From positions 1 to 29,701 of the forward strand of contig CAKSDF010000006.1 of NCBI GenBank assembly GCA_934444695.1: 29,701 bases of DNA. The letters are read 5' to 3'. The notes below the pieces were generated by a model that was given only the letters and a program-made list of their open reading frames with translations, was not told the origin of the DNA and searched no databases. Positions 16,527 through 23,426 of the stretch are shown here, piece by piece. The DNA is from an uncultured Eubacteriales bacterium (GTDB taxonomy: Bacteria > Bacillota > Clostridia > Oscillospirales > Acutalibacteraceae). Position numbers and translations under genes: made by a program. Every line of letters starts with the position of its first letter. Positions within the stretch are counted from its first letter, which is position 1.

Positions 16527-17398
16527 TTTTCTTCTCCCTTTCCGGTAAGATAATATTTTCCCTTATAAATTTTATAGCTGTGTTCGCAATCGAGCTTTAT
16601 AACGTCGTGGTGCGCCACCTGTTTTTCCTTGGGCGGCAGCTTCATATAATCCCCGAAGGCAATTTTAAGATAGTCGTCATAGCCTACGGGAATGGGCATC
16701 TTTGTGTCCTCGAAATCCACAAATATTGCCTTTTCAAAAGCTGATTTCGGATATTTCTTTTTCATATATCCGGGGCCTGAGCAAAGCTCGGTTATGCTGT
16801 CGCAATCGGCAATTTTATACTTGGTCATTTTGCGCTCGGCCCGTTTCCAAATCTTATATCTAATGTTTTCACCTCTGAAAATTCCGAGCAGAACTTTAGA
16901 ACCGACCGCCATAAGCCCGCCGTGCTTTTCGGGCACCGTCTGAGCGCAGAAAAGCGAATAAATGAGGGCGTGAATGACCTGCCACTTTCTCGAAAGGGAT
17001 GAGCTTGGATACCCGTCGAGAGGAAGTATGTCAAGCACCACTCCGTGCACCATATCAAGATCCTGCTGATAGGGCTTTATGAGGGTGGTTTCGCTGTCTC
17101 TGATGGTTATAAAGAGATTTCGGTCGACAGTATCTTTATCGGGCTTTGAAAGCTTATAACGCTCCTGCTCGTTGTTGTTCCAAAGCTTATTAAGCTTTTC
17201 ATAATCGTCCCGCGGCATAAAAAAGTCCAGATCATCGTCCCAGGGGATAAAGCCCTTGTGCCGCACGGCTCCGATACATCCGCCGCCGCAAAAATAGCAC
17301 ACAAGCCCCTTTTCATTACAAAAATCGACAAAGTACTTTGCCATATTCATATTGATTTTATGAAGAGCGGCAAGCTCCTCCTTTGTATATTCCGGCAT
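16523..17398 (-). CDS. LicD-family phosphotransferase
   Basis: LicD/fukutin-type nucleotidyltransferase-fold protein of 291 residues. The characteristic block GGGCIGAVRHKGFIPWDDDLDFFMPRDDY is present at 38-66, with the acidic cluster WDDDLD binding the metal. Family members transfer phosphocholine or a related phosphoalditol from a CDP donor to teichoic acids or capsules. It is the first gene of the cluster after a good promoter, with AAAGGAC upstream of ATG 17398, and overlaps the cytidylyltransferase gene by 4 bp. That pairing suggests donor synthesis and transfer in one operon. Choline specificity is not implied, since no choline kinase or uptake gene is seen here. Confidence 0.92.
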   Translation of the reverse strand: MPEYTKEELAALHKINMNMAKYFVDFCNEKGLVCYFCGGGCIGAVRHKGFIPWDDDLDFFMPRDDYEKLNKLWNNNEQERYKLSKPDKDTVDRNLFITIRDSETTLIKPYQQDLDMVHGVVLDILPLDGYPSSSLSRKWQVIHALIYSLFCAQTVPEKHGGLMAVGSKVLLGIFRGENIRYKIWKRAERKMTKYKIADCDSITELCSGPGYMKKKYPKSAFEKAIFVDFEDTKMPIPVGYDDYLKIAFGDYMKLPPKEKQVAHHDVIKLDCEHSYKIYKGKYYLTGKGEEK

Positions 17399-17463
17399 AC
17401 TTTGGCCGTCCTTTCGTCCTTTGGCAAAAAGGTTTTTAAAAAGATGCTGTAATTATTCAATAG

Positions 17464-17492
17464 ATTATACCATATGTGTCGGCAAAAAACAA
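17464..17492 (-). promoter_or_regulatory. Sigma-A-type promoter of the polysaccharide cluster
   Basis: Minus-strand TTGTTT (17487-17492), 17-bp spacer, perfect TATAAT (17464-17469). Leader of about 60 nt before licD. This is the only strong promoter found for the cluster. Confidence 0.7.
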
Positions 17493-17652
17493 CTTATATT
17501 TAATTTTTGTAACCTCTGTGCTTTACCGCAAAATTTCGGGAGTGTTTTTAGCTGCCCGCATCTGACTTTATAGGCTTTGCGCGTTCTTTTCTTGCCGTCC
17601 GAGATCTTGTGTGAAAAAATTTCCAAAAAGCCGATAATCGGGGTAAAAACAC

Positions 17653-17681
17653 TTGACAAGCATTCCCCGATATGTTAATAT
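17653..17681 (+). promoter_or_regulatory. Sigma-A-type promoter of rpsF-ssb-rpsR
   Basis: Perfect -35 TTGACA (17653-17658), 17-bp spacer and -10 TAATAT (17676-17681). The start point would be near 17688, giving a leader of about 80 nt that begins with a hairpin. Confidence 0.75.
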
Positions 17682-17690
17682 AGCGTGTAT

Positions 17691-17760
17691 GCAGGTGAAT
17701 TTTAATTTTAACGCCTGCTCCTTGCTCCCGGTAAAAGGGGGCCTAATGACCAAAAGGAGG
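17691..17760 (+). promoter_or_regulatory. Structured rpsF leader, candidate S6:S18 autoregulatory element
   Basis: Hairpin one: GCAGGTG (17691-17697) pairs with CGCCTGC (17712-17718) around an AT-only loop. Hairpin two: CTCCC (17725-17729) pairs with GGGGG (17737-17741) with one G-U pair, and below an asymmetric internal loop CTCCTT (17718-17723) pairs with AAGGAG (17754-17759), which is the rpsF Shine-Dalgarno site. Leaders bound by the S6:S18 complex are known in many bacteria for this operon, and the presence of CCGG next to a loop agrees loosely, but I cannot verify the family consensus by eye. Confidence 0.55.
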
Positions 17761-17769
17761 TGCTGACAA

Positions 17770-18051
17770 ATGTCAAAATACGAGGTAATGATGGTATTTT
17801 CCGTCAAGAACGGAGAGGATACCGCCAACGCATTGCTTGAGAAATTCAAGGCAATGATCGAGAAAAACGGCACAATCGACAACATCGATGTATGGGGTAA
17901 GCGCAGACTTGCCTATCTCATCGACGACGAGCCCGAGGGCTTCTATGCTGTTGTCAAATTCACCGCGCAGCCCGAGTTTCCCGCCGAGCTTGACCGTGTG
18001 TTCAAGATTACCGACGGCGTGCTTCGCACAATGATCACCAACATCGACTAA
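17770..18051 (+). CDS. rpsF: 30S ribosomal protein S6
   Basis: A 93-residue S6, the normal Firmicutes length. It starts with the canonical SKYEVMMVFS beta strand and contains WGKRRLAYLIDDEPEGFYAVVKF and a C-terminal RVFKITDGVLRTMI region. S6 sits on the platform of the small subunit and binds 16S rRNA as a heterodimer with S18, encoded two genes downstream. The start is preceded by a very strong AAGGAGGTG (17754-17762). The gene is first in rpsF-ssb-rpsR; spacing to ssb is 13 bp. Its leader can fold so that the ribosome site is partly paired, consistent with autoregulation. Confidence 0.98.
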   Translation: MSKYEVMMVFSVKNGEDTANALLEKFKAMIEKNGTIDNIDVWGKRRLAYLIDDEPEGFYAVVKFTAQPEFPAELDRVFKITDGVLRTMITNID

Positions 18052-18064
18052 GGAGGGGAATTTA

Positions 18065-18517
18065 ATGCTTAATTCCGTAATTATGATGGGCAGGCTTACC
18101 GATAATCCCGAGCTTCGCCAAACTCCCTCCGGCCGATCGGTCTGTTCTTTCACCATCGCTGTCGAGCGTACCTTTAAGGCTCAGGGAGCCGAGCGCCAAA
18201 CCGACTTCTTCGATGTAGTCGCATGGGGTTCATCGGCCGACTTTGCTTCTAAGTACTTCAACAAAGGCCAGCTTGTAGCGGTTCAGGGAAGAATGGAGAC
18301 CCGCTCATACGAAGACCGAAACGGCATACGCCGCAAGGCGTTTAACATTGTCGCCGAAAACTTGCATTTTGCCGAGCCCAAGAGAGATTCCTATGCAGGC
18401 GGCGGTCAGCCCGCTCCCTCATATGAGGATCAGTCTCAGGCCACTCCCGCTTTTGAAAACAACGGGAACGACAACTTCCGCGAGATAAGCGACGGCGACG
18501 ACGATCTCCCCTTCTGA
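18065..18517 (+). CDS. ssb: Single-stranded DNA-binding protein
   Basis: SSB of 150 residues. Residues 1-105 are the OB fold (LNSVIMMGRLTDNPELR, FTIAVERTF, QTDFFDVVAWG, KGQLVAVQGRMETRSYED), followed by a disordered Gly/Gln/Pro-rich linker and the acidic tip DDDLPF (145-150), the docking site for replication and repair partners. Placement between rpsF and rpsR is the usual arrangement in Firmicutes. AAGGAGGGG lies upstream of ATG 18065, 13 bp after rpsF. Probably essential for replication. Confidence 0.97.
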   Translation: MLNSVIMMGRLTDNPELRQTPSGRSVCSFTIAVERTFKAQGAERQTDFFDVVAWGSSADFASKYFNKGQLVAVQGRMETRSYEDRNGIRRKAFNIVAENLHFAEPKRDSYAGGGQPAPSYEDQSQATPAFENNGNDNFREISDGDDDLPF

Positions 18518-18595
18518 TTTTCGCAAAGCCTTTTTAAATGGCTGCCGAAACAGAAAACGGAGACAAAAAATTTACAATGTAAGGACTGAATATAA

Positions 18596-18949
18596 ATGGA
18601 AAACGAAAACATCGTTGAGACCAAGGCTGTTGAAACTGCCGAGGCCGCTGCTCCCGCCGAAGCAAAGCCCGAAAGAGCCGAGCGCCCCGAGAGAGCTGAG
18701 CGTCCCGAACGCCCCGAGCGTCCTATGCGCGGAAACCGCAAGGGTCGCAGAAAGGTTTGCAGCTTCTGCGTTGAGAAGGCTGAAACCATCGACTATAAGG
18801 ATGTTGCTAAGCTCCGCAAGTATACTTCCGAGCGCGCAAAGATCCTTCCCCGCCGTGTGACCGGCACCTGCGCCCGTCACCAGAGAGCTCTGACCACCGC
18901 CATCAAGCGCGCGCGTCACGTTGCTCTTCTCCCCTACATCAGCGACTAA
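18596..18949 (+). CDS. rpsR: 30S ribosomal protein S18 with repeat-rich N-terminal extension
   Basis: The conserved S18 core occupies residues 48-117: RKVCSFCVEKAETIDYKDVAKLRKYTSERAKILPRRVTGTCARHQRALT. C55, C58, C92 and H95 form a zinc ribbon, so this is the zinc-binding version of S18. Typical S18 has 70-90 residues; here 117, the excess being an N-terminal extension of about 45 residues, acidic and Ala-rich at first and then a PER/AER repeat (24-43). The ATG at 18596 with AAGGAC upstream is the only good start, so the extension is translated. It ends the operon and is followed by a strong terminator. Confidence 0.96.
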   Translation: MENENIVETKAVETAEAAAPAEAKPERAERPERAERPERPERPMRGNRKGRRKVCSFCVEKAETIDYKDVAKLRKYTSERAKILPRRVTGTCARHQRALTTAIKRARHVALLPYISD

Positions 18950-19005
18950 TATAGGTTTGATAATCGATTTTAAAAACCGATTTTAACCAACCTTAAGTAT
19001 TTAAG

Positions 19006-19044
19006 AACCCGTTTTCCCTCTTTTGCGAAAACGGGTTTTGTTTT
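19006..19044 (+). terminator. Rho-independent terminator of rpsF-ssb-rpsR
   Basis: Perfect 11-bp stem AACCCGTTTTC (19006-19016) with GAAAACGGGTT (19027-19037), 10-nt loop, then a T-rich tail TTGTTTT. Confidence 0.92.
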
Positions 19045-19066
19045 AATGATAAAATAACAATATACT
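19038..19066 (+). promoter_or_regulatory. Candidate promoter of the SLOG gene, overlapping the terminator tail
   Basis: TTGTTT (19038-19043), 17-bp spacer, TATACT (19061-19066). Transcription would begin near 19073, 25 nt before the start codon. The -35 box is weak and overlaps the terminator tail. Confidence 0.5.
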
Positions 19067-19097
19067 TTTTTACAAATGTGAAAATAAGGAACTGTTT

Positions 19098-19622
19098 ATG
19101 AAAGAAAACACCTGCTGCTTCAGCGGTCACAGAAGCCTTACCAATAGTGACACCGTAAAAATTTCAAAAGATCTTGAACAGATGATTTCAAGGCTTTTGA
19201 CCCTCGGCATAACCGACTTTTGCGCCGGCGGTGCAAAGGGATTTGACATGCTGGCCGCCGAAAAGGTTTTAGAGTTTAAAAAGGCCAACAAAGATGTGCG
19301 GCTGCTGCTTTTTTTGCCCTGCAAAGAGCAGGCCGACAAATGGGATGAGAAGTCCCGCGACCGATATATGGCCATTATGTCTCTGGCCGACGAGGTAACA
19401 TACGCCTGCGAGCATTACACAAGTTATTGTATGAGCAAGCGCAACAGAATGCTGGTCGACAAAAGCTCGGTATGCATAGCCTATCTGAAAAGAGAGACAG
19501 GCGGAACGGCCTACACCGCAGATTATGCCAAAAAACAGGGGCTTGAAATAATCAACATCGCCGAAGAATTGGACGACAGGCCCATCGTACTGACAAAGCA
19601 GCTTGAGATCGGAAATATGTAA
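19098..19622 (+). CDS. SLOG-family protein (DUF1273/YpsA-like)
   Basis: A 174-residue Rossmann-like protein of the SLOG superfamily. CCFSGHR (6-12) opens the domain, GGAKGFDMLAAE (44-55) is the glycine-rich nucleotide-binding loop, and the second half carries RNRMLVDKSSVCIAYLKRETGGTAYTADYAKKQGLEIINI, including the typical GGT-Y-A pattern. SLOG proteins are thought to bind nucleotide or nucleotide-derived ligands. YpsA relatives have been linked to cell division and oxidative stress in Firmicutes, but the biochemical function is unknown. It is monocistronic, with AAGGAAC upstream of ATG 19098 and a terminator downstream. No phage or defence neighbours are seen, so a housekeeping role is more likely than a defence effector. 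Confidence 0.85.
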   Translation: MKENTCCFSGHRSLTNSDTVKISKDLEQMISRLLTLGITDFCAGGAKGFDMLAAEKVLEFKKANKDVRLLLFLPCKEQADKWDEKSRDRYMAIMSLADEVTYACEHYTSYCMSKRNRMLVDKSSVCIAYLKRETGGTAYTADYAKKQGLEIINIAEELDDRPIVLTKQLEIGNM

Positions 19623-19728
19623 TTTCAAAAGGACGGCTGCAGGCAGTCTGCCGCCCCATCGGAAAACAAAACGCCATCTGTTTATTTATGCCTGCTGCAA
19701 TTGTATTTAAAAAATTGAATGGCAAAAA

Positions 19729-19776
19729 CCGCACTTTCGCAGAGGAAATTCCCCACCGAAAATGCGGCTTATTTTT
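19729..19776. terminator. Bidirectional terminator between SLOG gene and rhamnosidase
   Basis: CCGCACTTTCG (19729-19739) pairs with CGAAAATGCGG (19757-19767), 10 of 11 positions. Tracts of T follow on the plus strand (19771-19776), and a run of A precedes on the plus strand, which gives T on the minus strand, so it can serve both convergent genes. Confidence 0.8.
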
Positions 19777-19815
19777 TGCTCATTTTTTCGCTCGTTTTTG
19801 TTGCTTGTATTTGTC

Positions 19816-19889
19816 GATTATCTTTGTTGATTATCTTTGTTGATGTCTTTGTTGATGTCTTTGTGGAGGTCTTTGTGGAGGTCTTTTTG
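19816..19889. repeat. 12-13 bp tandem array, six units
   Basis: Two perfect 13-bp units GATTATCTTTGTT (19816, 19829) are followed by 12-bp units GATGTCTTTGTT (19842), GATGTCTTTGTG (19854), GAGGTCTTTGTG (19866) and GAGGTCTTTTTG (19878). Neighbouring units are most alike, the signature of recent slippage. It lies 46 bp beyond the rhamnosidase stop and before its terminator, so it is in that gene's 3' untranslated region. Confidence 0.85.
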
Positions 19890-19935
19890 TTGGATTTGTT
19901 TTTCCGCATTACTTTTAAACCCGCAAAGTTTCAAA

Positions 19936-21600
19936 TCAAACAATGACCTCTACCCCGTCGGGTGCCGAAAAGCTTACCTGAGAACGGCCGTTTTCGTTTT
20001 CGATCGAAATCTCAAGAATGCCGTAAGGTGTGGGATAGCTTGCCTTTATGAATTTAAGATTGCCCGGTTTAGGCTTTATCTCAATTTTCCTGCAGCCTGC
20101 GCCGACAATATGTATTCCTGCAACCTGCTCCATAAGGAAAGGCACCGCGCCCGACGCCCATCCGTGGCAAAGACTGTGACGGAAGCCTTTATAGCAATAG
20201 TCTCCCCTATCGCCGTGTATATCGTCCTGTCCGTCCTTAGGAAGATCGGTTATGCTGCCGGTATTTTTCGCCCAAAGGGGATCGTAATCCTCCCAGAATG
20301 TAGTAGCGCCCCTTTGAAGCATACCGAGGCTGTAATTTTTAAGAATGTTAAGAGCCGATACTTCGTCGGTATTCGCAAGCTCCTTTAAGGTATAGAAAAG
20401 CAGATAGGCAGAAATACCGTCGCTGCCGTTTTTCTTAATAACCTCGGCCGCCTGCTCCTTTTTCATAAGGCCTGCCGCCGACATAAATGCCGCAGTCTGC
20501 TTTTGTCCCTCGTGGTCTCCGGGGATTTTTGAAATCTTTTCGGCTTTTTCTTTGCACATCTCACAAAGCTCGCCGTCGTTTAAAAATTCCGAAATGAGAG
20601 CGCCCTTTTCAAGAGCGATTTTAAGCAGCGCTCTCACGCCGCTTTTTTCCGAAAGCTCATTTTGATGGGTCGGCCAATCGAGGAAATAGTTGCCCACGCT
20701 GTCGCTTCCGTCGTCGTTCACCTTACCGCAAAGAAGCTTCAAAAGTGAGAGGATATATTCCTTCTGCCCGGTTAAAAGACTGCGGTCTCCCGAATAGAAG
20801 TAATAGTCCCAGGCGATGATCAGCCACCACATAGAGTATGATGCCATTCCGTTCATATAGAGGGGCAGCGGTGCCTGAGAACGGGCAAATTCAAGGCTTT
20901 TATTGATTATGCCGAGAGGGCCGAAAACCGTCCGCGCCGTCAGCATTTCGGGGTGCATATCCCCTATCCACACAAGGCGGTCACGCTTTATGCCGTCCCA
21001 CACCATATTCTGAAGATTGAGATGGCAGGTGTATGCGGCGGTATCGAATATGCGGTTGATGTCCTCATCATCGCAGCAAAAGCTGCCCTTATATTCAAGC
21101 TCTCTGTATATAAACACCGCAGGAGCGGCCTTGATAGCGATTTTAGCCTTTGGCTCGGTAAGCTCGATCTTAACAAATCTGAAGCCGGTCTGACCCCATT
21201 CCTGATCGCTGTATGAAGGAACGGGAATTTCAAAATCACGAACGGCATGATCGTTGCAGGCACCTTTTTGCCCGATCGAAGACATAGCCTCGCACAGTGA
21301 TTCTCCGAAGGTCAGTCGCACCTTAGGATAGGCTGTAATTTCCGAAACAAAGTTTAAAAGCCTGATTCCTCCGTGAAGCTCCTTTCCGAAATCCAGCACC
21401 ACAAAGGCGTTTTGCCCGTCTCCGTCGTTGGAAAGTTCGGCCACATCGGTTTCGTTAAGGCCGATCTGGAGGGTCTTTGCTTTAAGAAGAGCCTCGGGAT
21501 TTTTAACTTTTCCGCCAAGGCCGGCAATTTTTTCGGGCAATATGTATTTTCTTACCCGCTCGTCCTTTTCCAAAAAATCAAAACTGTCTATTATACTCAT
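19936..21600 (-). CDS. Alpha-L-rhamnosidase-like glycoside hydrolase (GH78 type), cytoplasmic
   Basis: A 554-residue protein with an N-terminal beta-sandwich-like part (to about 170) and a C-terminal (alpha/alpha)6 barrel. GH78-like landmarks are WDGIKRDRLVWIGDMHPE (201-218, the DCPQRDERLGWTGD-type block), GATTFWEDYDP (431-441) and SLCHGWASG (476-484). The family releases terminal L-rhamnose from glycosides and polysaccharides. There is no signal peptide or anchor, so it acts inside the cell on imported oligosaccharides. ATG 21600 is chosen because AAAGGAA lies just before it; the frame is open to 21843 but that part overlaps the gap terminator. It is not next to the rha operon but complements it. 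The closest GH78 subfamily and exact activity are unproven. Confidence 0.82.
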   Translation of the reverse strand: MSIIDSFDFLEKDERVRKYILPEKIAGLGGKVKNPEALLKAKTLQIGLNETDVAELSNDGDGQNAFVVLDFGKELHGGIRLLNFVSEITAYPKVRLTFGESLCEAMSSIGQKGACNDHAVRDFEIPVPSYSDQEWGQTGFRFVKIELTEPKAKIAIKAAPAVFIYRELEYKGSFCCDDEDINRIFDTAAYTCHLNLQNMVWDGIKRDRLVWIGDMHPEMLTARTVFGPLGIINKSLEFARSQAPLPLYMNGMASYSMWWLIIAWDYYFYSGDRSLLTGQKEYILSLLKLLCGKVNDDGSDSVGNYFLDWPTHQNELSEKSGVRALLKIALEKGALISEFLNDGELCEMCKEKAEKISKIPGDHEGQKQTAAFMSAAGLMKKEQAAEVIKKNGSDGISAYLLFYTLKELANTDEVSALNILKNYSLGMLQRGATTFWEDYDPLWAKNTGSITDLPKDGQDDIHGDRGDYCYKGFRHSLCHGWASGAVPFLMEQVAGIHIVGAGCRKIEIKPKPGNLKFIKASYPTPYGILEISIENENGRSQVSFSAPDGVEVIV

Positions 21601-21667
21601 AGTTTTTCCTTTAACATTATGATAACTTTCAAAGCACCGGGCCGTTTCGCACATACCCGTCAGCTTT

Positions 21668-21702
21668 AAAAAAACCGCCGTGGCAGCCCCGCGGCGGTTT
21701 TT
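21668..21702 (-). terminator. Rho-independent terminator of gap
   Basis: AAAAACCGCCG (21670-21680) pairs perfectly with CGGCGGTTTTT (21692-21702), 11-nt loop. The minus-strand side ends in seven T residues, 26 bp beyond the gap stop. Confidence 0.92.
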
Positions 21703-21727
21703 GTTATAAAAGCATCTCAGGCTTAAA

Positions 21728-22756
21728 TTATTTAAGCTCGGAGAAATATTTGATGGTGCGGACCATCTGGCTGGTGTAGGAATTCTCGTTGTCGTACCAG
21801 GAAACGACCTGTACCTGGGTGTTGCCGTCCTCCATAGGAGCAACCATGGTCTGGGTTGCGTCGAAGATGGAGCCGTAGGTAGATCCTACGATGTCGCTGG
21901 AAACGATCTCGTCGGTGTTGTAACCGAAGGACTCGGTAGCAGCAGCCTTCATAGCGTCGTTGATCTGCTCCTTGGTTACCTGACCCTTAACAACTGCCAC
22001 GAGAATGGTGGTCGAGCCGGTGGGGGTGGGAACGCGCTGAGCCGATCCGATGAGCTTACCGTTGAGCTCGGGGATAACAAGACCGATAGCCTTTGCAGCG
22101 CCGGTGGAGTTAGGAACAATGTTGACAGCGCCTGCGCGGGAACGGCGGAGATCGCCTTTGCGCTGGGGGCCGTCGAGGATCATCTGATCGCCGGTGTAGG
22201 CGTGGATAGTGCTCATGATACCGCTCATAATGGGGGCAAGGTCGTTAAGAGCCTTAGCCATGGGAGCGAGGCAGTTGGTGGTGCAGGAAGCAGCCGAAAT
22301 AACGGTATCCTCTGCCTTAAGGATCTTGTGGTTTACATTGTAAACAACGGTGGGAAGGTCGTTGCCTGCGGGAGCAGAGATAACGACCTTGCGGGCGCCT
22401 GCCTTGATGTGGGCGGAAGCCTTTTCTTTAGAGGTGTAGAAACCGGTGCACTCGAGAACAACGTCAACGCCCAGCTCGCCCCAGGGAAGATTTTCTGCCT
22501 TGGGCTCTGCATAAATGGTGATCTCCTTACCGTCTACGGTGATGGAGCCGCCTGCTGCGCCTTCGTTTTCTTTGTAGCTTACGGTGTCGGCAAGAGCATA
22601 TTTGCCCTGCGAAGAATCGTATTTAAGAAGATGAGCCAGCATCTTGGGGCTGGTGAGGTCATTGATAGCCACAACCTCATATCCTTCTGCACCGAACATC
22701 TGACGGAAAGCCAGACGGCCGATACGGCCGAAACCATTAATAGCAACTTTTACCAT
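21728..22756 (-). CDS. gap: Glyceraldehyde-3-phosphate dehydrogenase, type I
   Basis: Oxidative phosphorylation of glyceraldehyde-3-phosphate in glycolysis. The 342-residue protein has the Rossmann start KVAINGFGRIGRLAFR, D33 after VVAIN (NAD-preferring), nucleophile C158 in SAASCTTNCLAP, and base H185 in STIHAYTGDQ, followed by RAGAVNIVPNSTGAAKAIG and RVPTPTGS. ATG 22756 has an AGGAGG site about 8 nt upstream. It is monocistronic between its own promoter and terminator, as is common when gap is expressed at high level. Clean family match, no unusual features. Confidence 0.98.
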   Translation of the reverse strand: MVKVAINGFGRIGRLAFRQMFGAEGYEVVAINDLTSPKMLAHLLKYDSSQGKYALADTVSYKENEGAAGGSITVDGKEITIYAEPKAENLPWGELGVDVVLECTGFYTSKEKASAHIKAGARKVVISAPAGNDLPTVVYNVNHKILKAEDTVISAASCTTNCLAPMAKALNDLAPIMSGIMSTIHAYTGDQMILDGPQRKGDLRRSRAGAVNIVPNSTGAAKAIGLVIPELNGKLIGSAQRVPTPTGSTTILVAVVKGQVTKEQINDAMKAAATESFGYNTDEIVSSDIVGSTYGSIFDATQTMVAPMEDGNTQVQVVSWYDNENSYTSQMVRTIKYFSELK

Positions 22757-22789
22757 TTAGAATTCCTCCTAAAAAAATTTACAAGTGTT

Positions 22790-22818
22790 ATTTTAATACC
22801 GCGGCGGCAAAAATGCAA
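22790..22818 (-). promoter_or_regulatory. Sigma-A-type promoter of gap
   Basis: Minus-strand TTGCAT (22813-22818), 17-bp spacer, TAAAAT (22790-22795). Leader of about 25 nt. The GC-rich spacer is unusual. Confidence 0.6.
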
Positions 22819-22880
22819 GTCCTTTGTTAAAAAATTAACGCATAATTTGCAATTTTTCCGGTTCGCACAGTATTTTCAGG

Positions 22881-23426
22881 CTATAAATGCTTTTTTATTA
22901 CCTCAACGACACGGTTTCCCACTTCTCTTACACCGTATTTATTAAGATGTACCCTATCTTCCGAAATATACTCGAAAACATGGGGTTTCAAAAAGGAATA
23001 AAGGTCGTTGATTTCCACGTCCTTGGTTTTAAGCCAGTCGGTTATGGCCTTGTTGTATTCGACAATGTCCTCCTGCCTACGATCGGTGTCGTAGGGAGAG
23101 GTGGGCGTGGAGGTGGCAAAAATTATTTTTGCGCCGGTCTGTTCCATTCGGGCGTACACCCGTTTCATATCGGCGAGATAATCGTCAAGAGGGGTTAAAA
23201 TGTGTTCCCCGTCGTAGCGGAAAACATCCCACAAGCCGTTGTTCCAGTGGATTATATCGGGGGTTCCGTATTTATCCACCCAGTGTCCGAATTCGCAGAG
23301 TGTGTATTTTGCAAAGCGGCTGTTTTCCTCGGGATAAACCACCTCGCAAAACTCGGAAAGCTTCATATAAACAATGGGGCAATAATTCATACGGATAGAA
23401 TCGCCCACAAGCATTACCCTTTTCAA
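22881..23426 (-). CDS. SGNH/GDSL-family hydrolase
   Basis: A 181-residue alpha/beta hydrolase of the SGNH group. The nucleophile S10 lies in VMLVGDSIR (block I), block III is HWNNGLWD (60-67), and block V EDRVHLN gives D157 and H160 of the triad. Members are esterases acting on acetyl or acyl groups of sugars and lipids; the substrate is unknown. The start is TTG 23426, supported by AGAGGGA 6 nt upstream (23433-23439) and a 4-bp TTGA overlap with the stop of the preceding membrane-protein gene; the alternative ATG 23414 would leave only 4 residues before the GDS motif region and has poorer spacing. No signal peptide, so it is cytoplasmic and coupled to the membrane protein. Confidence 0.85.
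   Translation of the reverse strand: MKRVMLVGDSIRMNYCPIVYMKLSEFCEVVYPEENSRFAKYTLCEFGHWVDKYGTPDIIHWNNGLWDVFRYDGEHILTPLDDYLADMKRVYARMEQTGAKIIFATSTPTSPYDTDRRQEDIVEYNKAITDWLKTKDVEINDLYSFLKPHVFEYISEDRVHLNKYGVREVGNRVVEVIKKHL

Larger units (their letters stand above)
17399..17769. other. Divergent intergenic region between licD and rpsF
   Basis: Contains the minus-strand licD promoter (17464-17492) and the plus-strand rpsF promoter (17653-17681) with its structured leader (17691-17760). Bases 17493-17652 show no gene or clear structure. Confidence 0.7.
19623..19935. other. Convergent intergenic region with terminator and repeat array
   Basis: No gene. The bidirectional terminator lies at 19729-19776 and a 12-13 bp array at 19816-19889. 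Open frames across the array give only low-complexity FVDV/FVEV peptides, as expected from the repeat, and have no ribosome site. Confidence 0.7.

Noticed and set aside
19098..19622. SLOG protein as a defence effector
   Set aside because: SLOG domains occur in nucleotide-signalling defence systems, but this is a stand-alone YpsA-like protein beside ribosomal genes with no cyclase or effector partner.
19719..20388. Two plus-strand frames across the 12-13 bp array
   Set aside because: They translate the repeat (FVDV/FVEV) or run antisense into the rhamnosidase gene, and have no Shine-Dalgarno site.
22202..22945. 247-codon plus-strand frame opposite gap
   Set aside because: Antisense shadow of the highly conserved gap gene; the peptide resembles no protein family.
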